A stretch of 7,707 nucleotides of DNA, from NCBI GenBank assembly GCA_913052135.1, contig CAJXDY010000074.1:1-7707 (forward strand), read 5' to 3'. Source of the DNA: UBA8106 sp913052135. GTDB lineage: Bacteria; Acidobacteriota; Vicinamibacteria; Vicinamibacterales; UBA823. A program made the translations under genes and the position numbers. Positions 1-5,915 of the stretch are shown one piece after another. The notes under the pieces were generated by a model, which was not told the origin of the DNA, searched no databases, and saw nothing but the letters and a program-made list of their open reading frames with translations. Within the stretch, counting starts at the first letter, position 1. Each line of letters opens with the position of its first letter.

Positions 1-19
1 GATTTAACAGAATTTGTAT

Positions 20-47
20 TTAACATGGTGTGAGAGTAACCAATAAT
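20..47 (+). promoter_or_regulatory. Candidate sigma70-type promoter for the nuclease gene
   Basis: TTAACA at 20-25 (5 of 6 to the -35 consensus) and AATAAT at 42-47 (5 of 6 to the -10 consensus) are separated by 16 nt. Transcription would start near position 54 and give a leader of about 90 nt before the ATG at 146. The site overlaps the in-frame TTG at 47, which argues against that codon as the translation start. The surrounding DNA is A+T-rich, so a chance match is possible. Confidence 0.35.
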
Positions 48-145
48 TGTTGCTGCGTGATTCCCGGTGTGTAAACTTTAGGGAAATCTCAAAACTCCAA
101 TTTGCGGTTCCTGTCCGGTCGAAGTATCCTGAACCACCAAGAGCT

Positions 146-904
146 ATGGGGACATTCTATTCAGGAAAACGCACCAGAAACCTCTTTGATCCCAAAGCCG
201 CCACCATTTTCAAACTATCACGATCCAAGCTCGAACTCTTTCGGAGTTGTCCGCGTTGTTTTTATCTTGATCGACGACTCGGTGTTGGTCAACCTCCGGG
301 ATTTCCATTTAATTTGAATTCGGCCGTTGATTATTTATTAAAAAAAGAATTCGATGAATATCGTGAACGTCGTGAAATTCATCCAATGATACGAGAGGCT
401 GGCGTAGATGCCATTCCATGTCAACACCAGAAATTATCACAATGGCGGAATAATTTTAAAGGCATTGAATTTCATCACCTAAAAACCAATTTAATGATTC
501 ATGGAGCCATTGATGATCTTTGGATGTTGCCTGATCAATCGTATGTCGTCGTTGATTACAAGGCGACTAGTAAGAAAGAACCCGTCACCATTGATGCGCC
601 ATGGCAGCGGTCCTACAAGCGACAGCTTGAGATTTATCAATGGCTACTTCGGAAAAATGGTTTGACAGTCTCGAATACGGGTTACTTTGTGTATTGTAAT
701 GGCCGACGCGACCGACCAAGGTTTGATCGACAATTGAAGTTTGAAATTTCCGTAATTCCTTATACGGGGAATGATGATTGGGTAGAAAAAACTATTGAAG
801 ATGCGCACAAGTGTCTCATGGGTGATGTCATTCCTCCTACAAGTAGGACATGTGATTTTTGCACGTATCACAGTGTTGTTACACAGGCCATCCAAGAGAG
901 TTAA
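146..904 (+). CDS. PD-(D/E)XK nuclease, RecB/Cas4-like, with paired CxxC motifs
   Basis: Predicted cytoplasmic nuclease of the PD-(D/E)XK superfamily, 252 residues from the first ATG. The core is readable: GAIDD with Asp123, then a strand ending VVVDYKA with Asp137 and Lys139, then QLEIYQWLL with Gln160, the order seen in RecB and Cas4 nucleases. Cysteines sit as CPRC at 35/38 and CDFC at 236/239, flanking the nuclease fold. By analogy with Cas4 and AddB they could bind an Fe-S cluster or zinc, although Cas4 normally has one N-terminal and three C-terminal cysteines. There are no helicase domains and no neighbouring cas genes. The frame stays open to a TTG at 47, but those 33 extra residues look unstructured and overlap a candidate promoter, so I prefer the ATG; its ribosome site is weak (AAGAG just upstream). 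The gene is more A+T-rich than its neighbours, which may reflect transfer. The substrate and pathway are unknown; DNA repair or processing is only a family-level guess. Confidence 0.82.
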   Translation: MGTFYSGKRTRNLFDPKAATIFKLSRSKLELFRSCPRCFYLDRRLGVGQPPGFPFNLNSAVDYLLKKEFDEYRERREIHPMIREAGVDAIPCQHQKLSQWRNNFKGIEFHHLKTNLMIHGAIDDLWMLPDQSYVVVDYKATSKKEPVTIDAPWQRSYKRQLEIYQWLLRKNGLTVSNTGYFVYCNGRRDRPRFDRQLKFEISVIPYTGNDDWVEKTIEDAHKCLMGDVIPPTSRTCDFCTYHSVVTQAIQES

Positions 905-955
905 ATTGATCACAATGCAAGTGTCTGGCTGGTGTTGGTTGAGACAGGCTAGACT

Positions 956-960
956 AGGGT
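956..960 (+). promoter_or_regulatory. Ribosome binding site of the rhamnosidase gene
   Basis: AGGGT lies 6 nt before the ATG at 967 and supports that start, which is followed directly by a signal-peptide-like sequence. I find no convincing promoter or terminator in the 62 nt between the nuclease and rhamnosidase genes, so co-transcription with the nuclease gene cannot be excluded. Confidence 0.45.
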
Positions 961-966
961 GTTGAC

Positions 967-3759
967 ATGACTTTTTCCTTCATCAAGAACTTGGTTCTCG
1001 CTTTGCCGGGAGTTATCACGGTCGTTGCACAGTTGTTTTCACCTGTTATGTCGAGTCCGGCGGACTTTCAAACACCGTTTCGACCTGACGAGCTCGTCAC
1101 AGAATATAAAGAAAATCCGATTGGCATTGATGTGGTTCGTCCGCGACTGAGTTGGAAAATCTCAAGCCCTGAGCGTGGCTGGCAACAGAGTGCATATCAA
1201 TTACAAGTTGCTGAAAGTATCGACCAGTTGGTTTCAGGTGGTCAGCTTATTTGGGACTCCGCAAAAGTGACTTCAGGCGATTCGGTGCATCGTGAATATG
1301 CAGGCCCAGCCCTTCAATCCAGCACCAGGTATTACTGGCGCGTTCGTGTTTGGGATGAGGTGGACGACGTGTCCGACTGGAGTCAATTCGCGTATTGGGA
1401 AATGGGACTCCTTGAAGAGACAGACTGGGTAGCCCGATGGATTACACCAGATTGGGAGAGTGATTCATCAGTGTCTCAACCGGCGCTGTTGTTTCGGGGT
1501 GCGCTTGACGTAACTCATGCAGTTCGCACGGCGCGAGTTTACGTTACGAGTCGTGGTCTATACGAAATGAGTATTAACGGTCAACGTGTGAGCGAGGATC
1601 TGTTCACGCCGGGTTGGACTGCCTACCATACCCGTATTCAATATCAGACTTATGACGTCACTGATCTTTTGCAGCAAGGGAGCAACATTCTAGGTGTGAC
1701 GGTCGGGGACGGCTGGTATCGAGGACCCTTAATGGGGGGGAGCCGTAATCACTACGGGGACCGACTAGGGCTGCTTGCGCAAGTGCGCATCGAGTATGCC
1801 GACGGACATGTTGAGATCTTTGGAACAGACGAGCAATGGAAGGCCTCTACCGGTCCAATCCAGATGTCCGAGATCTATCAAGGCGAGATTTATGATGCAC
1901 GCCTGGAACGACAGGATTGGACGCGTTCCGATTATGAGGTGCACGACTGGCAATCGGTCAGACTGTTTGACACGCCACCTGTCCAACTTATCGCGCCAGC
2001 CGGTCCTCCAGTCCGACGGATTGAGGAAATTCGTCCAATTGAAATTCTCCGAACACCGAATGGGGATGTGGTTTTTGACCTTGGTCAGAACATGGTCGGC
2101 TGGGTGAAGCTGACAGTCGATGCTAACGGCGCACCCGCAGGTCAGAGAATCGTCCTTCGGCATGCCGAGGTACTCGACGCTGACGGCAACTTGTATACCG
2201 ACAACCTACGGGCAGCCAAACAACAGGTTGAGTATATTTTGGACGGAACCGAACGTGGCACAGTGTTCGAACCACACTTTACGTTTCACGGATTTCGATA
2301 CGTGGCAATCGACGGGTATCCCGGTGACTTGACGGTCGATGATGTCGCCGGTGTGGTGGTTCATTCAAACATGCAGGTGACGGGTGAGTTTGAAACATCA
2401 GATGCTCGACTTAACCAACTTCAACGCAACATCCTATGGGGACAGAAAGGCAATTTTCTTGATGTGCCTACCGACTGCCCTCAACGTGACGAACGATTGG
2501 GTTGGACCGGTGATGCGCAGGTGTTTTGTCGAACCGCAACCTTTAATATGCAGGTTGCCCCATTTTTTACAAAGTGGCTAGGCGATCTTTCCGCGGACCA
2601 GGCTCCGAACGGTAGCATCCCGCCGTTTGTACCGGATTACCGCGCAAATGATGGCCAGGGAATGGGCGCTACGGGCTGGGCGGACGCTGGGGTAATCATT
2701 CCGTGGACCATTTACTTGGCCTATGGTGATGAGCGAATTCTGTTGGATCAGTACGAGAGTATGCAGGCGTGGGTGAAGTATATGCACGGGCGAGCGGGGG
2801 AGGATCTTGTCTGGACTGGAGATTTTCATTACGGAGATTGGCTTGCGTATGCCACGACGGACCCGGGTTATCCAGGAGCAACGACCGATACCGATGGAAT
2901 TGCGACCGCGTTTTTTGCACACTCTACCGGACTGCTTGCGAAAATCGCACGGGTCTTGGGTCGAATGGCAGAAGCGGATGAATATGAAGCATTGCGGGCG
3001 AGGATCGTTGAAGCCTATCAGCGTGAATTTGTTACCGTAACCGGACGGGTTGCCGAAAATACGCAGACGGCCTATGTGCTCGCATTGCAGTTCGATTTAT
3101 TGCCTGAGTCATTGCGGCCCATTGCGGCGCAGCGTCTTGTTGATGATATTCGTTCACGAGGAAATCATTTAACGACTGGCTTTCTTGGGACACCGTATCT
3201 CAATCACGTGTTAACGCGATTTGGCTATGTGGATGTTGCCTATGATTTATTGCTTCAAGACACATATCCTTCCTGGCTTTATCCTGTGACACAGGGGGCG
3301 ACGACAATCTGGGAACGTTGGGATGGCAGGCGTCCGGATGGAAGTTTTCAGAGTGCCGGGATGAACTCGTTTAATCACTATGCTTACGGAGCGGTCGGAG
3401 ATTGGATGTATCAAACGGTGGCAGGTCTCGACACTGATTCGAGTGGCGCGGGGTACAAGCACGTTAAGATTCATCCCCATCCAGGCGGCAATCTGACCTA
3501 TGCGGGTGCAGCCTTTGACAGTATGTATGGTCACACCGAGTCACGGTGGGATTATGGGAACGACGGATTTACTTTGCGTGTGACTATTCCGGCTAACACG
3601 ACCGCGACCGTGCGACTTCCCAATGCGGCCAATCGTGAAATCACAGAAAGTGGTCTACCCGTTGAGCAGGCTGCCGGTGTGACGAGTGTTGAGGTGGAGG
3701 AGAGGGATATAGTGATCGGTATTGGTTCGGGTCAGTACACGTTCCTCACTCGCAATTAG
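967..3759 (+). CDS. Exported alpha-L-rhamnosidase, glycoside hydrolase family 78
   Basis: Predicted to hydrolyse terminal alpha-L-rhamnose from plant or microbial glycans, or from flavonoid glycosides, by the inverting mechanism of GH78. The 930 residues fit the large family members. A signal peptide covers about residues 1-30. It is followed by a fibronectin-like domain (about 40-155, with RPRLSW and YYWRVRVWD), the N-terminal beta domain (about 156-335, with DGWYRG), a concanavalin-like domain (about 345-450, with FDLGQNMVGW), the (alpha/alpha)6 barrel (about 475-820) and a C-terminal beta domain. The general acid is Glu509 in DCPQRDERLGWTGD. The general base is Glu783 in GATTIWERWDG. Both match the family motifs, so the enzyme should be active. 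No sugar transporter, regulator or second glycosidase lies in the window. The gene ends within the converging gene on the other strand, overlapping it by 14 nt. The exact sugar linkage attacked cannot be told from sequence. Confidence 0.95.
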   Translation: MTFSFIKNLVLALPGVITVVAQLFSPVMSSPADFQTPFRPDELVTEYKENPIGIDVVRPRLSWKISSPERGWQQSAYQLQVAESIDQLVSGGQLIWDSAKVTSGDSVHREYAGPALQSSTRYYWRVRVWDEVDDVSDWSQFAYWEMGLLEETDWVARWITPDWESDSSVSQPALLFRGALDVTHAVRTARVYVTSRGLYEMSINGQRVSEDLFTPGWTAYHTRIQYQTYDVTDLLQQGSNILGVTVGDGWYRGPLMGGSRNHYGDRLGLLAQVRIEYADGHVEIFGTDEQWKASTGPIQMSEIYQGEIYDARLERQDWTRSDYEVHDWQSVRLFDTPPVQLIAPAGPPVRRIEEIRPIEILRTPNGDVVFDLGQNMVGWVKLTVDANGAPAGQRIVLRHAEVLDADGNLYTDNLRAAKQQVEYILDGTERGTVFEPHFTFHGFRYVAIDGYPGDLTVDDVAGVVVHSNMQVTGEFETSDARLNQLQRNILWGQKGNFLDVPTDCPQRDERLGWTGDAQVFCRTATFNMQVAPFFTKWLGDLSADQAPNGSIPPFVPDYRANDGQGMGATGWADAGVIIPWTIYLAYGDERILLDQYESMQAWVKYMHGRAGEDLVWTGDFHYGDWLAYATTDPGYPGATTDTDGIATAFFAHSTGLLAKIARVLGRMAEADEYEALRARIVEAYQREFVTVTGRVAENTQTAYVLALQFDLLPESLRPIAAQRLVDDIRSRGNHLTTGFLGTPYLNHVLTRFGYVDVAYDLLLQDTYPSWLYPVTQGATTIWERWDGRRPDGSFQSAGMNSFNHYAYGAVGDWMYQTVAGLDTDSSGAGYKHVKIHPHPGGNLTYAGAAFDSMYGHTESRWDYGNDGFTLRVTIPANTTATVRLPNAANREITESGLPVEQAAGVTSVEVEERDIVIGIGSGQYTFLTRN

Positions 3760-4108
3760 GAGACATGTGTCGCAGTGAGGTCAGGTTAAGGCGTGTTTCG
3801 GTGCTCGATTCTATGAGTAAGCCTTTCACACGTACTTTGTGGCTCGCATGATTTTCTACTCCGAATTCATCAAGCGTTCCTATTAATCGAAGTCGCCTGT
3901 CGCCAAGTGGAGTGTCCACCTCGGGTTCCACTGGAACCTCTTCAGTAATTTCAAGCGGTTCGGTAGCGTCCACTACCCACCATTGATCCCCTTCCTGCGC
4001 AACACAGCCAATGGACATAATCATGGGCACCGATTGCGTTGCGCCGAACGATGCAAGAGTCAGGGCCGCACCGAAAAACGCGACGACGATACTGAATCGG
4101 ATAGTCAT
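3746..4108 (-). CDS. Small exported OB-like protein of unknown function
   Basis: A 120-residue protein with a hydrophobic N-terminal signal (about residues 5-23, FSIVVAFFGAALTLASFGA). The mature part contains SIGCVAQEGDQWWVVDATEP, an acidic proline linker, and a block LRLIGTLDEFGV...HKVRVKGLLIE followed by RLNLTSL and a final Cys119. This layout (GCV start, G-H-V-V-G barrel strands, late cysteine) resembles small exported OB-fold-like proteins common in Acidobacteriota; I infer the fold from the pattern only. Cys35 and Cys119 could form a disulfide after export. The start at 4108 is chosen because GGAGG at 4116-4120 lies 7 nt upstream and the signal peptide follows; the frame is open further upstream, but only inside the preceding lyase-like gene. 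It is the last gene of the minus-strand operon, 20 nt after the NHL gene. No function can be assigned. Confidence 0.72.
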   Translation of the reverse strand: MTIRFSIVVAFFGAALTLASFGATQSVPMIMSIGCVAQEGDQWWVVDATEPLEITEEVPVEPEVDTPLGDRRLRLIGTLDEFGVENHASHKVRVKGLLIESSTETRLNLTSLRHMSPNCE

Positions 4109-4115
4109 CTCTATG

Positions 4116-4120
4116 CCTCC
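4116..4120 (-). promoter_or_regulatory. Ribosome binding site deciding the start of the small exported protein
   Basis: On the minus strand this reads GGAGG with a 7-nt spacer to the ATG at 4108. It lies in the 20-nt gap after the stop of the NHL gene, which fixes the short start and supports translation from a shared transcript. Confidence 0.7.
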
Positions 4121-4128
4121 ACACGTAA

Positions 4129-5175
4129 TTATTGTTCGAGAACAAATTTTTGCAGGCGTTGGCCGTAAGTATCTGCCACATACACGGCTCCTGTCGAATC
4201 GACGGCTATACCGTGTGCCCAGTCGAATTCGTTTGGACCGTGGCCTTGTTGACCCCAACGGGCAAGGATCTCACCCGTCGCAGTTGAAACCTGCATGACT
4301 TCTTCATTGTCATGCTCCGCAACATAGGCGTATTGTCCATCTCGGGAAATAACCAAACCCCAGACATAACCCAAATGGGTCCACTTGCCGAGAAAGTTTC
4401 CTTCCAAGTCAAACATTTGGATGCGTCGATTCTCTCGGTCAAGGACATAGACCTTGTCGTTCTGGTCTATTTCAATGGCATGGGGCAGGTGAAATTCACC
4501 ATCGGCGGTCGATTCATCCTGAGGGCCTCCCCCCCATTGCTTAATAAAGGTGCCATCGGGCGCAAATTTTGCGATGCGGTTATTGCCGTACCCGTCTGCA
4601 ATGAGAATCTCACCAGTGCTGGCGATGTCGACGTCTGCTGGTAGATCGAGATGTGTTTCGTCATAAGCCGGTTCATCCGTGATTCCTATTTGCAATAGCA
4701 CCTCGGTTAACTCGTGATTAAATTTGAGGACTCGATGTGCGGCTTCATCGACCACCCAGACATAACCGTCATGGTCAACCTCAATGAAATGTGGAACTGT
4801 GCCGGTTATTCCGTCACCGCCAGAACGGAGAAATTGACCGGATGCGTCGAAGACTAGAATTGGATGTGCCCCGCGATGGAGGGCGTAAACGTTGTCGTTG
4901 AGGTCTACTGATACACCAGACACGCCAGGTTGGAGATTCTGACGCCTTGGTGGTGGTGTTTCACCACGCGCGATCAGATCAGCGCGAACCCGTTCGGCTT
5001 CAGCACGGATTCTCGCACGTTCTGCCGGGAGTGGAAAACCCTGTGGATGGCCTAACACCCAGCCGTCTGGAAGCTTGGCCCAGTCTGGCACCAAAGAAAA
5101 TGTGTTTTGTTGAGCAGTTAGTGCGCTCCCGCCGATTAGGAGCATTGTGGCGATTAGTGAAATGGTGCGTCTCAT
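4129..5175 (-). CDS. Exported NHL six-bladed propeller, peptidyl-alpha-hydroxyglycine amidating lyase (PAL)-like
   Basis: A 348-residue protein with a signal peptide (about 1-21, ending SALTA|QQ) and NHL beta-propeller repeats from about residue 84 to the end. It aligns by eye with the catalytic core of rat PAL, the zinc enzyme that splits alpha-hydroxyglycine intermediates into an amide and glyoxylate. The three zinc His positions are present as H129 (VPH), H232 (LPH) and H321 (AHG). The substrate residues are present as R101 (HRG), Y196 (DGYGNNR) and R247 (DRENRRIQ). The aspartate that follows the third His in rat PAL (part of the calcium site) is Gly322 here. A charged, probably helical stretch at about 40-84 (PAERARIRAEAERVRADL) separates the LPDGW motif from VSGVSVD. 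The start has a GAGG site 11 nt upstream. It follows the lipocalin-like gene by 19 nt, with a PHM-like gene further upstream. Many NHL proteins are not lyases, so the activity remains probable rather than proven. Confidence 0.8.
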   Translation of the reverse strand: MRRTISLIATMLLIGGSALTAQQNTFSLVPDWAKLPDGWVLGHPQGFPLPAERARIRAEAERVRADLIARGETPPPRRQNLQPGVSGVSVDLNDNVYALHRGAHPILVFDASGQFLRSGGDGITGTVPHFIEVDHDGYVWVVDEAAHRVLKFNHELTEVLLQIGITDEPAYDETHLDLPADVDIASTGEILIADGYGNNRIAKFAPDGTFIKQWGGGPQDESTADGEFHLPHAIEIDQNDKVYVLDRENRRIQMFDLEGNFLGKWTHLGYVWGLVISRDGQYAYVAEHDNEEVMQVSTATGEILARWGQQGHGPNEFDWAHGIAVDSTGAVYVADTYGQRLQKFVLEQ

Positions 5176-5186
5176 AATTAATTATG

Positions 5187-5190
5187 CCTC
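5187..5190 (-). promoter_or_regulatory. Ribosome binding site of the PAL-like gene
   Basis: Minus-strand GAGG, 11 nt before the ATG at 5175 and just after the stop codon of the upstream gene (5195-5197). The spacing is rather long, so initiation may rely partly on coupling to translation of the upstream gene. Confidence 0.4.
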
Positions 5191-5194
5191 TACC

Positions 5195-5818
5195 TTAGCG
5201 GCTTGTGGTTACAGGTATTTCTTTTTGAAACCATCCGCTGCCAAAGTTTAAAAATGGACCATCGTCGATGGAGATTCGAGCTTCAATCTTGTAGTTGACG
5301 GGTGACACGAGCCGAGTTCGATATCGCAGTCGAACCTTTTGTCCCGCGTGTGTCAACGGTCCTGTCTCGTAGTGGATGGTATAGAAACCCCCAAGGTCAC
5401 CACCGATTGGACCCGCATGGAACAGTTGAAAGCCTCGACTGTCCTGGTCCCATCGAGCGAAGGTGCGTTCGTTGGCTTGATATGCAATGACGCTCTCGAT
5501 TGTGAAGGGCCCTGTTGGGCCCTCTGCTTCAGTATGGCTGGTTGAGAAGTTTCCGTCTTGCATCGTAAAGGTCTCAGTCCCTCTCAACGTTCCTCCAGGA
5601 CCCAAAGGCGATTCAGGAACTCGCCATTCGAATTGCCACGTGCCTGGAAAATATTGGTTGTAGTCGAAGGTGGGCACCTCATCGGATTTTTCGGTCGGTC
5701 TGCCGAGATCTGGAATTTGACCACGCGGTCGTTCAGGCTGTTGCGTGACTGGTTGAGCAGGTGCCGAGGTCGAGAGCAAAAGAACGGAAACAAAAGTGAT
5801 GAATGTGACTTTGACCAT
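5195..5818 (-). CDS. Exported lipocalin-like (DUF1579-type) beta-barrel protein
   Basis: A 207-residue exported protein: signal peptide about 1-21 (LLLSTSAPA|QP), then a proline-rich linker to about residue 50, then one beta-rich domain. The domain begins YFPGTWQFEW (G59, W61) and continues with alternating short strands: GTLRGTETFTMQDGNF, IESVIAYQANERTFARWDQD, YTIHYETGPL and KVRLRYRTRL. The G-x-W opening followed by a meandering barrel is the pattern of calycin or lipocalin-like proteins such as DUF1579, which bind small or hydrophobic ligands or have no known role. There is no cysteine in the mature part and no catalytic motif that I recognise. The ATG at 5818 has GGAG 7 nt upstream. It lies between the copper monooxygenase and the PAL-like lyase, so a role in holding a substrate or intermediate is conceivable; this is inference from position only. 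Confidence 0.7.
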   Translation of the reverse strand: MVKVTFITFVSVLLLSTSAPAQPVTQQPERPRGQIPDLGRPTEKSDEVPTFDYNQYFPGTWQFEWRVPESPLGPGGTLRGTETFTMQDGNFSTSHTEAEGPTGPFTIESVIAYQANERTFARWDQDSRGFQLFHAGPIGGDLGGFYTIHYETGPLTHAGQKVRLRYRTRLVSPVNYKIEARISIDDGPFLNFGSGWFQKEIPVTTSR

Positions 5819-5825
5819 GGCCTTA

Positions 5826-5829
5826 CTCC
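5826..5829 (-). promoter_or_regulatory. Ribosome binding site of the lipocalin-like gene
   Basis: Minus-strand GGAG (within TGGAGTAAGG) 7 nt before the ATG at 5818. It sits about 20 nt downstream of the hairpin at 5849-5879, so the hairpin would lie in the leader if the message reads through from the monooxygenase gene. Confidence 0.55.
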
Positions 5830-5848
5830 ATAAGTGTCGCTGAAAACA

Positions 5849-5879
5849 CCTGAGCCGAGCTTCGCTAGCTCGGCTCAGG
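5849..5879 (-). terminator. Strong hairpin between monooxygenase and lipocalin-like genes; terminator or attenuator
   Basis: A perfect 13-bp inverted repeat, arms 5849-5861 and 5867-5879 (core TGAGCCGAGC / GCTCGGCTCA), with a 5-nt loop. On the minus strand it is followed by TGTTTTC, a short and imperfect T-tract; on the plus strand no T-run follows. It begins 36 nt after the monooxygenase stop codon, the position expected of an intrinsic terminator. Only about 30 nt separate it from the next start codon and no good promoter lies in that space, so partial termination with read-through, or an RNA-stabilising 3' end, fits better than a full stop. Confidence 0.6.
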
Positions 5880-5915
5880 ATAAATCATAACGATGTAACT
5901 CCGACTGGCACTGCG

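Noticed and set aside
47..145. In-frame TTG start at 47 for the nuclease, adding 33 residues
   Set aside because: The extra residues show no domain character, the TTG overlaps the candidate -10 box, and the conserved core begins well after the ATG at 146.
146..904. CRISPR association of the Cas4-like nuclease
   Set aside because: No repeat-spacer array and no other cas gene is visible in the window, and the cysteine pattern is not the usual Cas4 one.
922..946. Weak inverted repeat TGTCT / AGACA between the nuclease and rhamnosidase genes
   Set aside because: Only 5 bp with a 15-nt loop and no T-tract; not enough for a terminator or operator call.
962..967. TTGACA overlapping the rhamnosidase start codon
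   Set aside because: Any promoter using it would start inside the coding region; it is most likely chance.
1765..2922. Open frames antisense to, or out of frame with, the rhamnosidase (e.g. 1765-2163 and 2578-2922, minus strand)
   Set aside because: The rhamnosidase frame is unambiguous, with catalytic motifs on both sides; the others have low-complexity, Arg/Pro/Ser-rich compositions typical of shadow frames.
4109..4258. Upstream extension of the small exported protein on the minus strand to 4258
   Set aside because: It lies wholly inside the PAL-like gene in another frame, and the ATG at 4108 has a strong GGAGG and a signal peptide directly after it.
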